64,000 nt of DNA from Roseiarcus sp963751165. GTDB taxonomy: Bacteria; Pseudomonadota; Alphaproteobacteria; Rhizobiales; Beijerinckiaceae. The notes under the pieces were generated by a model. The model saw only the letters and a program-made list of their open reading frames with translations, had not been told where the DNA came from and searched no databases. Positions within the stretch are counted from its first letter, which is position 1. Each line of letters starts with the position of its first letter. Location of the stretch: the NCBI GenBank assembly GCA_963751165.1, contig CAVVTP010000008.1, positions 1 to 64,000 of the forward strand, read 5' to 3'. The position numbers and the translations under genes were made by a program. Below, piece after piece: positions 19,777 through 28,658 of the stretch.

Positions 19777-19974
19777 GGTTGCTTCTGCTCCTTCGGCTGC
19801 AGCGAAATTTTCGCCCCACCTGGCCTTCAGAGTCGGCGTCGAAGCCATGCGCGTCAAGAGCCCACGCGGTGATGCAATCTGCTCGCCCTCGATATCAAGC
19901 CCTACCGCGGCGCGCCGTTCAGCAGCGCCGCCATTTGCAGCCTTCGAATTCTTGGGGGATCAGCAGGTTGGGGG

Positions 19975-20050
<76 letters not shown>

Positions 20051-20184
20051 ATTTTCGACGTCTCGCGCGCGGCTCCGATTGGGGCGGAGCCGAAAATCTG
20101 CGCGGGCGGCGGTATAACCGCAAACCTTCGCCGGCCACAAGGGCCATCGGGCGAAAAAAGCCGGTCTGGGGCAAAGGCTGTCGG

Positions 20185-20553
20185 TCAGGTCTCCTCGTCC
20201 GGCGCGATGTCGCCGTCGATCAGGTTGCTGACGTCGTCGTCCTCTTCCTCTTCCTCTTCGAGGAACGAATCGTCCTCGGCGTCTACGGTGTCCTCGACGT
20301 CGATGTCTTCGGCCACGGTCTCGACGGCCTTCTCCTCGCTCGCCTCGACTTCGTCGAGCGAGACCACGTCGACGCCGGCCGGAGTCGCGAGATCCACATC
20401 TTCCTCGTCCTCCTTGACGGCCACGCGCGGGCGGGCGGCGCCCTGGAACACGGTTCCGCACTTCGGGCAGACGATCGGATCTTTGTTGAGGTCGAAGAAT
20501 TTGGCGCCGCAGTTCTGACACTGCCGTTTGGCGCCGAGTTCGGGTTTTGCCAC
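20185..20553 (-). CDS. FYDLN-acid zinc-ribbon protein (TIGR02300)
   Basis: The product starts (GTG 20553) with AKPELGAKRQCQNCGAKFFDLN and has a zinc ribbon of two CxxC pairs (Cys12/15 and Cys29/32), then an extremely acidic tail with long Glu/Asp runs. GTG is chosen because family members begin MAKPELG; a TTG at 20577 would add eight residues. The family is restricted to Alphaproteobacteria and has no known function. It normally lies divergent from aroA beside a tRNA-Ala, as here. Confidence 0.88.
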   Translation of the reverse strand: MAKPELGAKRQCQNCGAKFFDLNKDPIVCPKCGTVFQGAARPRVAVKEDEEDVDLATPAGVDVVSLDEVEASEEKAVETVAEDIDVEDTVDAEDDSFLEEEEEEDDDVSNLIDGDIAPDEET

Positions 20554-20719
20554 TGGGCTCGGTTCCCTGTCGTTCAAAGGGCCATTTCGGGAGCGCTTCG
20601 GTTAGTCAGGTCCGATCCCCCTTGTCAACGGGGATTCGGAGGCGTCGACACGGGCCCTGCCGCGATGGTACGGACGCGCGCGCCGGAAGCGGCGCAACCT
20701 CAAGCCAACCGAGTTCCGC

Positions 20720-22064
20720 GTGTCACTTTCCTCCCTTGGGCCGACTCACGCCTCCCCTTTGCGCGCCCGCCGCGGGCCAGCGTTGCGCGGCCGCTTCCGG
20801 CCGCCAGGCGACAAGTCGATTTCTCACCGCGCCTTCATCTTCGGCCTCCTCGCCTGCGGCGAGACCAGGGTCGAAGGCCTGCTCGAGGGCGACGACGTCC
20901 TGCGCACAGGCGAGGCCTGCAAAGCCCTCGGGGCGTCGGTCGAGCGCCTTGCGCCGGGCCGCTGGCGGATCCGGGGGCCCGGAATTCGGGGCGCTGCTTC
21001 CTCCGCGGGCGAAACTCGATTTCGGCAACGCGGGCACCGGTTCGCGGCTCATGATGGGCGTCGTCGGCGGCCACGGGGTCACCGCGACCTTCGACGGCGA
21101 CGCGAGCTTGCGCAAGCGCCCGATGGGCCGGATTCTGGACCCGCTCAGGCTCATGGGAGCCGAGGTTCTATCGCAGGCGGAAGGGGGACGCTGTCCGATC
21201 GTGTTGAAGGGGGTCCGCGATCCGGCGCCCATTCTCTACAAGACGCCCGTCGCCTCGGCGCAGATCAAGTCGGCCGTGCTGCTCGCAGGGCTCAACGCGC
21301 GCGGCGTGACCACGGTCATCGAGGCCGAGGCCTCGCGCGACCATACCGAGAAGATGTTGGCCCATTTCGGCGCCGAGGTCACGGTGACTCGCGAGGGCGA
21401 GGGGCCGCGGATCGATCTCGTCGGCCGTCCGGAGCTTAAGGCCCAGCCCGTGGTCGTTCCGGCCGACCCCTCCTCGGCGGCTTTCCCGATCGTCGCCGCG
21501 CTCATTGTCCCCCGCTCAGACATCGTGGTCGAGGGGGTGATGACGAATCCCTTACGCTCGGGGCTGCTCACGACCCTCCTCGAGATGGGGGCCGACATCG
21601 ACGTCCTCGACCGGCGCATCGAGGGCGGCGAGGAGGTGGCGGATCTCAGGGTGCGGGCCAGCGCGCTCAAGGCCGTCGATGTTCCGGCGGCGCGCGCGCC
21701 TTCGATGATCGACGAATATCCGGTTCTTGCGGTTGCCGCGGCCTTCGCCTTCGGAACGACGCGTATGCGCGGTCTGCACGAATTGCGCGTCAAGGAGAGT
21801 GACCGGCTCGCCGCGGTCGCCGCCGGCCTGACGGCCGCGGGGGTCGAGCAGCAGATCGAAGGCGACGACCTCATCGTCGAGGGCGGGTCGCCGAAGGGCG
21901 GCGGGACCGTCGCGACCCACATGGATCACCGTATCGCGATGAGCTTCCTCGTCATGGGGCTTTCTACCCGCGAGCCGATGACGGTCGACGACACCGCCAT
22001 GATCGCGACCAGCTTTCCTGAATTCCGCCCGGCCATGGAGCGGCTTGGGGCGTCGTTCGAGTAA
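20720..22064 (+). pseudogene. aroA: EPSP synthase AroA (class II), one frameshift
   Basis: This enzyme of the shikimate pathway joins shikimate 3-phosphate and phosphoenolpyruvate. The N-terminal frame (GTG 20720) contains PGDKSISHRAFIFGLLACGETRVEGLLEGDD; the rest, after a break near 20975-20995, contains LDFGNAGTGSRLMMG, LRKRPMGRILDPLRLMGAE, SAQIKSAVLLAGL, RDHTEKML, APSMIDEYPVLAVAAAFA, LRVKESDRL and HMDHRIAMSFLVMG. The sequence follows the Agrobacterium CP4 enzyme closely, but the glycine in GNAGTG stands where CP4 has Ala100. Because aroA is usually single-copy and needed, the break is probably a sequence error. Confidence 0.92.
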
Positions 22065-22412
22065 CTCGGCCCAAATCCCGCTGGCATAAATGGTCGCGCG
22101 GCGAATTGCGCCGCGGCGGCCCCGCGGAGCTGCGCCTGCGGCAGGAGAATTTTTGGGGCACGGGCGATGCAGCGCGCGGGGCGAATTCGCTGAGAACAGC
22201 GAATTTTCACCCGCTTGGGCAATCGGACGGCCTGAAGAGTCCTGAAAAGCTGCAGGATTCCAGAGCTCTCCGAGATAGGCGCCTCATTCCCGCCGCAAAC
22301 TCTCAGCGAATTTTTTTCGTCCGCTCAGCGAATTTTTTTCGCATGAACAGCGAATTAACCTCGATGTCGGCTAAATCGTGGTCGTCGAGGCGCGGACCCC
22401 AAACCTCCTCGC
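22065..22412. other. Non-coding stretch with repeated CAGCGAATT motifs
   Basis: This region lacks a gene and contains several copies of CAGCGAATT, two of them in a direct 22-base repeat (around 22302-22345) with T-runs. Similar motifs occur at the window start and near 61230. It replaces the cmk-rpsA genes that usually follow aroA in Alphaproteobacteria. Confidence 0.5.
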
Positions 22413-23522
22413 TTACGGCGCCTCCCACCGCCCCTCTCGATGCGAGCGTCCGATCGCGCGGATCACGCGCTCGATGGCAAGACCCTGGTCGAAGTCGATG
22501 GTGAGCGACGGCTTGCCGGCGATGCGGTTCAGGAGCTCGTGCGCCTCGACGATCTTCAGATCGTTGAACCCCAGCTGGTGGCCGGGAGCGGGGATGAAAT
22601 GCTGGTAGGGCGGATGGGCCGGCCCCATCAGCACGGTCTTGATCCCCTGGTCTTCTATTGGCCCTTCGGCGAGGTAAACGCCGACCTCGTTGAACCGCTC
22701 CTGATCGAAGAAGATCGCCCCGCCCGAGCCGAAAATCTGAAGCTGGATCCGGCCCTTGCGGCCCCACGCGGTGCGGCTGACCTGGATCGCGCCCGTCGCG
22801 CCGCCATCCATGCGCAGAAGCGCCGTCGCGATGTCGAAGGTCTCGACCGCCCGGCGCCCGGCGCCGTGCGGCCGGTCGGCAAAGGGTTTGACGAGCTCGC
22901 CGAATACCTCGCGCGGCATTCCGATCAGCGTCGAGATGAGGCTCATCGGATGGACGGCGAAATCGTCGGGCGCGCCAAGGCCCGAGCTCGCCTCGCTGCG
23001 CCAGCTGAAGGGCTGCTCCGGATGGGCCATGAAGTCCTCGTCCATCTCGACCCGGAACTGCGTGACCGAGCCGATCGCGCGCTGCTTCAGCAATTTGGCG
23101 ATATAGCGGGCCGCTGGGCTCTGGATGTAGTTGTAGCCGAGGATCGCGACCTTGCCGCTCGCGCGCGCGGCGGCGGCCATGCGCTCGGCGTCCTCGAGCG
23201 CCGGCGCCATCGGCTTCTCGCACCACACGTGCTTGCCCGCTTCGAGGGCGGCGATCGCCATCGGCGCGTGCAGACCGGTCGGCGTCGTGACCGAGACGAC
23301 GTCGACGTCCGGATCGGCGACAAGCGCGCGCCAATCCGCAGTCGACCTCTCGAAGCCGAACTCGTCGGCGCGCCGGCGGGCGAGCCCCTCCTCGACTTCG
23401 CACAGGCTTACGCGCCGCACGACTGGCCCGCCGCCGAACGCCGCCCGCACCGCCATCCACGCGAGCGCGTGGCATTTGCCCATGTAGCCCGTGCCGATCA
23501 GTCCAACGCCGATTGTGTCCAT
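22413..23522 (-). CDS. Gfo/Idh/MocA family oxidoreductase
   Basis: ATG at 23522 follows GGGAGG. The 369-residue NAD(P)-dependent dehydrogenase has the Rossmann motif GTGYMG at residues 10-15, the family EKP motif (HVWCEKPMAPA) and a C-terminal GFO/IDH domain with DDFAVHPMSLIS. Substrates are typically sugars, inositols or their derivatives. It is divergent from an RpiR-type regulator with a candidate operator between them, which supports control of sugar or inositol catabolism. No transporter for such a substrate is adjacent. Confidence 0.9.
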   Translation of the reverse strand: MDTIGVGLIGTGYMGKCHALAWMAVRAAFGGGPVVRRVSLCEVEEGLARRRADEFGFERSTADWRALVADPDVDVVSVTTPTGLHAPMAIAALEAGKHVWCEKPMAPALEDAERMAAAARASGKVAILGYNYIQSPAARYIAKLLKQRAIGSVTQFRVEMDEDFMAHPEQPFSWRSEASSGLGAPDDFAVHPMSLISTLIGMPREVFGELVKPFADRPHGAGRRAVETFDIATALLRMDGGATGAIQVSRTAWGRKGRIQLQIFGSGGAIFFDQERFNEVGVYLAEGPIEDQGIKTVLMGPAHPPYQHFIPAPGHQLGFNDLKIVEAHELLNRIAGKPSLTIDFDQGLAIERVIRAIGRSHREGRWEAP

Positions 23523-23587
23523 GCCGTCGCCTCCCGCTGTGCGCGCCTTCACTCGCCAAAACAAATATTTCACAATCTAGTCGATTT

Positions 23588-23601
23588 GGAATATTCGTTC
23601 C
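23588..23601. promoter_or_regulatory. GGAA-N6-TTCC operator candidate for the RpiR regulator
   Basis: GGAATATTCGTTCC is an inverted GGAA repeat with a six-base spacer, placed midway between the divergent dehydrogenase and RpiR genes. The RpiR-type repressor IolR of Sinorhizobium meliloti is reported to use an inverted GGAA motif of this kind. Confidence 0.5.
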
Positions 23602-23641
23602 ATAATGAATCTGCGGCTGTGGGACGGCGCGGGGTAAAATC

Positions 23642-24484
23642 ATGAGCGAGCAGGCGACCATCGAGCCGCCGGACACCTTCGAGTCGCTGAAAGACCGGCT
23701 GATCGAGATCGAAGCCGCTCTGCCGAAGCGGCTGCGGCAGGCGGCGGCCTACGCGCTCGAGCACCCGGACGAGTTCGCCCTCGGCACTGCTTCCGGCATC
23801 GCCCGCAACGCCGACGTGCAGGCCTCGACGCTGGTGCGCTTCGCCCAGACACTCGGGTTCGGCGGCTTCTCCGACCTGCAGGAGGTGTTCCGCTCCCATC
23901 TGCGCAACCGCTGGCCCGACTATTCCGAGCGTCTCAAGGCCTTGCACGACACCGCCCGCGACAGCGGCGATCCGACCAATCTGCTCATGGGCTTCGCCGA
24001 CTCGGCCGCGTCCTCGGTCGCCCGGCTGCGCGAGGCGGTCGACAAGCGCGACCTCGAAAGGGCGGTCGATCTGCTCGCTCGGGCGAAAACCATCTACTGT
24101 CTCGGCCAGCGGCGCTCCTTCAGCGTCGCGCACTATCTGAGCTACGCCCTCGCCCAGCTCGGGCTCTCGGCGAGCCTGATTGACAATGTCGGCGGCCTCG
24201 GGCCGGAGCAGCTCGCCCGCGCCGGGCCTGAGGACGCGCTGATCGCGATCAGCTTCTCCCCCTACTCGCCCTTGACCGTCGACCTCGCCAGGCGCGCCCA
24301 TAGGACGAACACCCCGACCGTCGTCGTCACCGACAGCGCGTTTTCGCCTCTGGCTGGCCTCGCCGACGTCCGCTTCGAGATCGTCGAAAGCGACTTTGGC
24401 TCGTTCCGCTCGCTCGCCGCCACGTTCTGCCTGGCGATGACGCTGGCGGTGGCGGTGGCCGAACGGCGGGCGGCGGACGGATAG
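23642..24484 (+). CDS. RpiR/MurR family transcriptional regulator
   Basis: The 280-residue protein has the N-terminal RpiR helix-turn-helix domain (LPKRLRQAAAYALEHPDEFAL, ASTLVRFAQTLGFGGFSDLQEVF) and a C-terminal SIS sugar-phosphate binding domain (AKTIYCLGQRRSFSVAHYL, LIAISFSPYSPLTVDLAR). It probably senses a phosphosugar or keto-inositol intermediate and controls the divergent dehydrogenase and itself through the GGAA-N6-TTCC site. The ribosome site is weak. Confidence 0.9.
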   Translation: MSEQATIEPPDTFESLKDRLIEIEAALPKRLRQAAAYALEHPDEFALGTASGIARNADVQASTLVRFAQTLGFGGFSDLQEVFRSHLRNRWPDYSERLKALHDTARDSGDPTNLLMGFADSAASSVARLREAVDKRDLERAVDLLARAKTIYCLGQRRSFSVAHYLSYALAQLGLSASLIDNVGGLGPEQLARAGPEDALIAISFSPYSPLTVDLARRAHRTNTPTVVVTDSAFSPLAGLADVRFEIVESDFGSFRSLAATFCLAMTLAVAVAERRAADG

Positions 24485-24537
24485 GCGAACCCGACGGCGT
24501 CGGCAATGCCGAGGTCAACTCGAAATTGACGGGCCGG

Positions 24538-26103
24538 TCACCGAAATCCGAGAAACACTTTCAAAGCCGCCCACACGCCCTTCGGATCCAACTGTCCCTG
24601 ATAAACGGGCGGCGGCGCGGGGCCGCGTTTCAGCAGCAAGTGGATCGCCTCCCACGCAGTGCGAGTGGAGTATTCGAAGGTGAACGCGATGTCCTGCGGA
24701 ACCTCGACGTACTGGCCGATAAGTCCGAGATTGGTCGAGCCCTCCGGAACCACAGGGGGCCTATCAGTGTGACGGCGCGGCAGCCAGATATTATTCACAT
24801 AGGGCATGTTGCATGGAATGCAGATCGACGCCTTCATGATCGCTTCCGTTTTCTCGAACCGAAGGTGCTGCAGCAATTCCTCCATGATCTCGGCGCCGGT
24901 GCATTGATCCATGCGTTTCTTCACGAATGTGCCGTTGCGTCCGGGATAGAGCCCATAGCCCCACCAGACGGACGTGCCCGGCGGCTGGTCGACGATCTCC
25001 GGCTGAAGGAAGATCGACAGCGACAGCACCCACCCCGAGTCTTTTAAAGTCAGAAGGCCGCCGCTTCCCGGATCGCTGCGGGTCAGCTTGGTCATTTCGT
25101 CGAGAAATTCCTTCCCTGTCGTGGTGACTGTGAATGTCACCCAGCGCGAATCGGCGATCCGGCCGGGACCGAAGAATGCATCTGGATTGCCGAAACCCTT
25201 GCGCTCCTGCGCCAGGCGCTTCCAAAGCGCCCAGGACCGTCCGGTGTCCAGCGGCTTTGGCGCGGCGGTCATCGACCCCACGGAAAGGTCGGCGGCCTGC
25301 GACCCGGTCGTCAGCAGCACGATATCCTCCGGCGCGACAGCGACCGACGTGACCGCGCCCTCCTGTTGGTAGTCGATCCGGTTGACGGTCATGCGGTCGG
25401 GCGACGGGGCGAAGCCGATGTCCTGGACGTAGGCGCCGGTCAAAAAGTTGACGCCGCGCGGACGCAGCCAAGCGACCAGGGGTCTGATGAACGCTTCGTG
25501 CTGGTTGACGGGCGAGCGCAGGACATGCGCCATGGTCGACAGATCTGGGAACACGTAGACGAAGCGGTTCATGTAGCGGCGGAACTCGATGAGGCTATGC
25601 TGAGGCAGCGAACCCATGGTCGTCGACCACAGCAGCCAGAATTCCGTCTCAAAGAATTTCGAGGAGAAGAACTCCTCGATACGCCGCCCGTCCAACCGCG
25701 CCTCGGGCGTGAGCGAGAGCCGCGCGAGGGCGAGGCCGTCCAACAGGTTCAGGCCGAAACGCGGCCCGTGCACGCTGCGGAGGTCGCGATCGACGATATG
25801 CGTTTGGTCGACGAACGGGTGCTCCGCGTTGAAAGTGAAGAATTGCTCTTTAACGGAAATGTTGGGGTAGGCTTCGGTCGGGATCGTCGCGAGCAGATCG
25901 AAAGCGCAGCGGTATTCCCTGTCAAAGACGGACCCAGGCAGATTGTAGCCGCTCTGCGGACTGCCGCTCAGAAAAAAGCCCCCACCCAGCTGCTCATCCG
26001 CCTCGTAAATTGTGATGTCGTGGCCGGGCGCCCCAGCGTCCCGGATGAGCAACGCCGCAGCCGCGAGACCCCCAAACCCGCCGCCGACGATATGCGCCTT
26101 CAT
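24538..26103 (-). CDS. ohyA: Oleate hydratase family protein
   Basis: The 521-residue FAD protein belongs to the oleate hydratase (myosin-cross-reactive antigen) family. Evidence is the N-terminal FAD motif GGGFGGLAAAALL, YEADEQLGGGFFLSG, the conserved FWLLWSTTMG and HSLIEFRRYMNRF block, and the late NLGLIGQYVEVPQDIAFTFEYS block. These enzymes add water to the cis-9 double bond of unsaturated fatty acids to give 10-hydroxy acids. It stands alone, convergent with the RpiR gene. Slightly shorter than many family members (about 550-590). Confidence 0.88.
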   Translation of the reverse strand: MKAHIVGGGFGGLAAAALLIRDAGAPGHDITIYEADEQLGGGFFLSGSPQSGYNLPGSVFDREYRCAFDLLATIPTEAYPNISVKEQFFTFNAEHPFVDQTHIVDRDLRSVHGPRFGLNLLDGLALARLSLTPEARLDGRRIEEFFSSKFFETEFWLLWSTTMGSLPQHSLIEFRRYMNRFVYVFPDLSTMAHVLRSPVNQHEAFIRPLVAWLRPRGVNFLTGAYVQDIGFAPSPDRMTVNRIDYQQEGAVTSVAVAPEDIVLLTTGSQAADLSVGSMTAAPKPLDTGRSWALWKRLAQERKGFGNPDAFFGPGRIADSRWVTFTVTTTGKEFLDEMTKLTRSDPGSGGLLTLKDSGWVLSLSIFLQPEIVDQPPGTSVWWGYGLYPGRNGTFVKKRMDQCTGAEIMEELLQHLRFEKTEAIMKASICIPCNMPYVNNIWLPRRHTDRPPVVPEGSTNLGLIGQYVEVPQDIAFTFEYSTRTAWEAIHLLLKRGPAPPPVYQGQLDPKGVWAALKVFLGFR

Positions 26104-26430
26104 CTAACCCCCCTTGGACGCCGGGTTTGTGAGGCCCTTCCGACCCGAGCCCCGCTCAAGTAAGCAACAGGCCGTGGAGGACCGCAACTCCCGCTTAGGG
26201 CGGACACCTAGGCCTCCGTTCCGCCCTCGTACGCCACTTGCCCGACCGGCGCTTCCCGCCCAATCGGTCCTCGAGAAAAACGGCGGCCTCTCCCCTTCCT
26301 CCGATCACAAGCGAGAATTTCACTTGCTTGCGGATGTCGGACACGGCAGCTTTGGAGCGACGAGGCTTGCGCCACGCCGCCAAGGCGCGACGCGGAAGTT
26401 GTAACAACAGCCAGATCGGGGAGGACAAGA
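26104..26430. other. Divergent intergenic region
   Basis: These 327 bases lie between the oleate hydratase gene and the ABC importer operon and should contain both promoters. Only the GGGGAGGACAAG ribosome site before 26431 is clear. Confidence 0.4.
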
Positions 26431-27702
26431 ATGTCGCGATACGAAATGACTCCGTTGGGCGCCCACCTGCGCGGCGCGCTCGGCATCGCTTCCGCCGCCT
26501 TCCTGCTCGCGCTCGGCCCGTCGGCTCGAGCCGACGACCAAGGCCCGATCAAAATCGGGGTGATCGCCGAAGCGCAGGCGGTCGCTGGCTCCTCGATCCC
26601 GCAAGCCGCTCAGCTCGCCGCCGACGAGATCAACGCCAAGGGGGGTGTCGACGGCCGCAAGATCGAGATCGTGTCCTACGACGACCATTCCTCCTCAGCC
26701 GAGGCTGTGCGCGCGTTCCAGCGCGCGGTCAGCGAGGACCACGTCAACGCGGTCATCGCGAGTTACATCAGCGAGGTCGTGCTGGCGCTCGAGCCTTGGT
26801 CGGCGCGCCTGAAAACGGTGATGATTACGCCGGGAGCGGCGTCCGACGTGATCACGGCCAATATCGCCAAGGACTACGAGCGCGACAAATATGCATTCCA
26901 CGGCTATCTGACCTCGAGCGCAATAGCGAGTCTCGTCTGCGACGCCGCCAAGGACATGCTGGTCGACGGCCTCAAAATGAAAACCGCCGTGATCATGAGC
27001 GAAGACGCGGCCTGGACGACGCCGCTCGACGCCGAATACGAGACATGCCTGCCGAAGATCGGGCTCAAGGCGCTCGACCATATCCGCTTCTCGCCCGACA
27101 CCACCGATTTCACCCCGATCTTCAACAAGATCGAGGGCGAGAAGCCGGACGTGATCATCACCGGCATCTCGCATGTCGGGGTGCAGCCGACCGTGCAGTG
27201 GCAGAGCCAGCAGGTGCCGATCCCGATGTTCGGCGTCTCCTCGCAGGCGACCAACTCCACCTTCTGGAAGGACACCAACGGCGCAACCGAAGGCGTGCTG
27301 TACCAAGCGGTTTCGGGTCCGGGCGTGGCCGTCACGCCAAAGACGCTGCCGTTTGTCGACGCCTTCCAGAAGAAATTCGGAAACCTTCCGTCCTATTGCG
27401 GCTACACCGCCTATGACGACGTCTACATTATCGCCGATGCAATCAAGCGCGCGGGAAGCGTCGACAGCGACAAACTCGTCAAAGCGATGGAGGCGACCGA
27501 TTATGTCGGCACGATCGGCAGGATCGAGTTCCTGCCGCAAGGCAATCCCCATGTGCATGGCCTGAAAACCGGTAAGGGCTTCATCACCGGCTTGATGCTG
27601 CAATGGCAGAAGGGCGAGCAGGTCAACCTGTGGCCGGCGGATCTCGCCAAGGGCAAGCTCGAATTCCCGTCCTTCGTCAAGATCGCGTCGGGCGGCAATT
27701 GA
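26431..27702 (+). CDS. Branched-chain amino acid-type ABC substrate-binding protein
   Basis: The 423-residue periplasmic protein has a signal peptide (ASAAFLLALGPSARA) and a type I periplasmic-binding (Peripla_BP_6) fold starting IKIGVIAEAQAVAGSSIPQAAQLAADEINAKGG-type sequence, with AVIASYISEVVLALEPWSAR and TTDFTPIFNKIEGEKPDVIITG. A GGGGAGG site precedes the ATG. It heads the operon with livH-, livM- and livGF-like genes. The ligand cannot be told from sequence; amides, amino acids and ureides are all used by this class. Confidence 0.9.
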   Translation: MSRYEMTPLGAHLRGALGIASAAFLLALGPSARADDQGPIKIGVIAEAQAVAGSSIPQAAQLAADEINAKGGVDGRKIEIVSYDDHSSSAEAVRAFQRAVSEDHVNAVIASYISEVVLALEPWSARLKTVMITPGAASDVITANIAKDYERDKYAFHGYLTSSAIASLVCDAAKDMLVDGLKMKTAVIMSEDAAWTTPLDAEYETCLPKIGLKALDHIRFSPDTTDFTPIFNKIEGEKPDVIITGISHVGVQPTVQWQSQQVPIPMFGVSSQATNSTFWKDTNGATEGVLYQAVSGPGVAVTPKTLPFVDAFQKKFGNLPSYCGYTAYDDVYIIADAIKRAGSVDSDKLVKAMEATDYVGTIGRIEFLPQGNPHVHGLKTGKGFITGLMLQWQKGEQVNLWPADLAKGKLEFPSFVKIASGGN

Positions 27703-27724
27703 TTGACGGGGGGAAAGCGTGCAT

Positions 27725-27750
27725 CCCTTCCCCAGCGAGCTGGGGAAGGG
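27725..27750 (+). promoter_or_regulatory. Intercistronic hairpin in the ABC operon
   Basis: CCCTTCCCCAGC and GCTGGGGAAGGG form a perfect 12-pair stem with a two-base centre, between the binding-protein gene and livH. No T-run follows, so it is more likely an mRNA 3'-end stabiliser or partial terminator that raises binding-protein yield than a full terminator. Confidence 0.6.
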
Positions 27751-27778
27751 GAACCACCCCGCCGTTCGAGATGCGTGA

Positions 27779-28655
27779 ATGCTGTTCTGGCAGATCCTGA
27801 TCGACGGCTTCGCGATCTCGTCCCTCTACGCTTTGGGCGCCATCGGCTTCACCTTGATCTTCGGCGTTACCGGAGTGCTCAACCTCTCGCATGGAGCGAT
27901 CATGGTCGCGGCGGCGGTCGGCGCCTGGGCCGCCTCGGGGAATCTGAGGGGCAGGCGCCTATTCAGGAGCCGCCTTCGGCGTCGTCGTCGCCTTGGCTCT
28001 GTCGCTGGCGACCTACTACCTCATCGTCCGGCGGCTGCAATTGTCGCGCGCCGTGCGCGAGGAGGAGAAAGAAATCTTCATCCTCACCGCGACGCTGCTG
28101 TGGGGCGTCATGATCCAGGAGGCGATCGCCTATTTCTATACGAACAATGCGAAGACCGTGTTGCCGATCGTCGAAGGCGTGGTGTCGATCCTAGGCGTGC
28201 GCACCCCGTCGAACGAGGTTTTCACCGCGCTCGTCTGCTGGGCGGCGATCGGCGCGCTCTGGGTTTTCGTCAACCGCTCGCGCGCGGGCAAGGCGGTGCT
28301 CGCCGCCTCGATGAACCCGCGCGGCGTCACCCTGCTCGGGATTGAACTCTCCACCGTCTATGTCGGCGTCTGGGCAATCTACGGCGTTCTTGCAGGTGTC
28401 GCCGGCGTTCTGCTCGGCATGTTCCTCGGCGTCTCCTCCTATAGCGCGGGGCCGCTGACGGCGAGCGCATTTTCGATCGTCGTATTGGGCGGCCTTGGCA
28501 GCGTGTCCGGCTCGCTGATCGCCGCCTATGTCGTCGGCTATCTCGAGACTCTCACCGCCTATCTCGTCTCGCCCGCCTATCGCGCAATCCCCGCGCTGCT
28601 GCTGCTCGTCGCGGTGATGTACGTGCGGCCGCGCGGATTGATGGGCAGGCGCTAG
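27779..28655 (+). pseudogene. LivH-like ABC permease, one frameshift
   Basis: The first 55 residues (ISSLYALGAIGFTLIFGVTGVLNLSHGAIMVAAAVGAW) are in one frame and the rest (LATYYLIVRRLQL ... GPLTASAFSIVVLGGLGSVSGSLIAAYVVGYLE) in another, with a break near 27940-27965. Together they make a standard roughly 290-residue permease of the branched-chain amino acid family with eight or more helices. It partners the LivM-like protein three bases downstream. The break is probably a sequence error, since all other subunits are intact. Confidence 0.87.
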
Positions 28656-28658
28656 ATC

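Noticed and set aside
22440..23645. A 401-residue rightward open frame opposite the Gfo/Idh/MocA gene
   Set aside because: Shadow; the minus strand has GTGYMG and EKP motifs and a good ribosome site.
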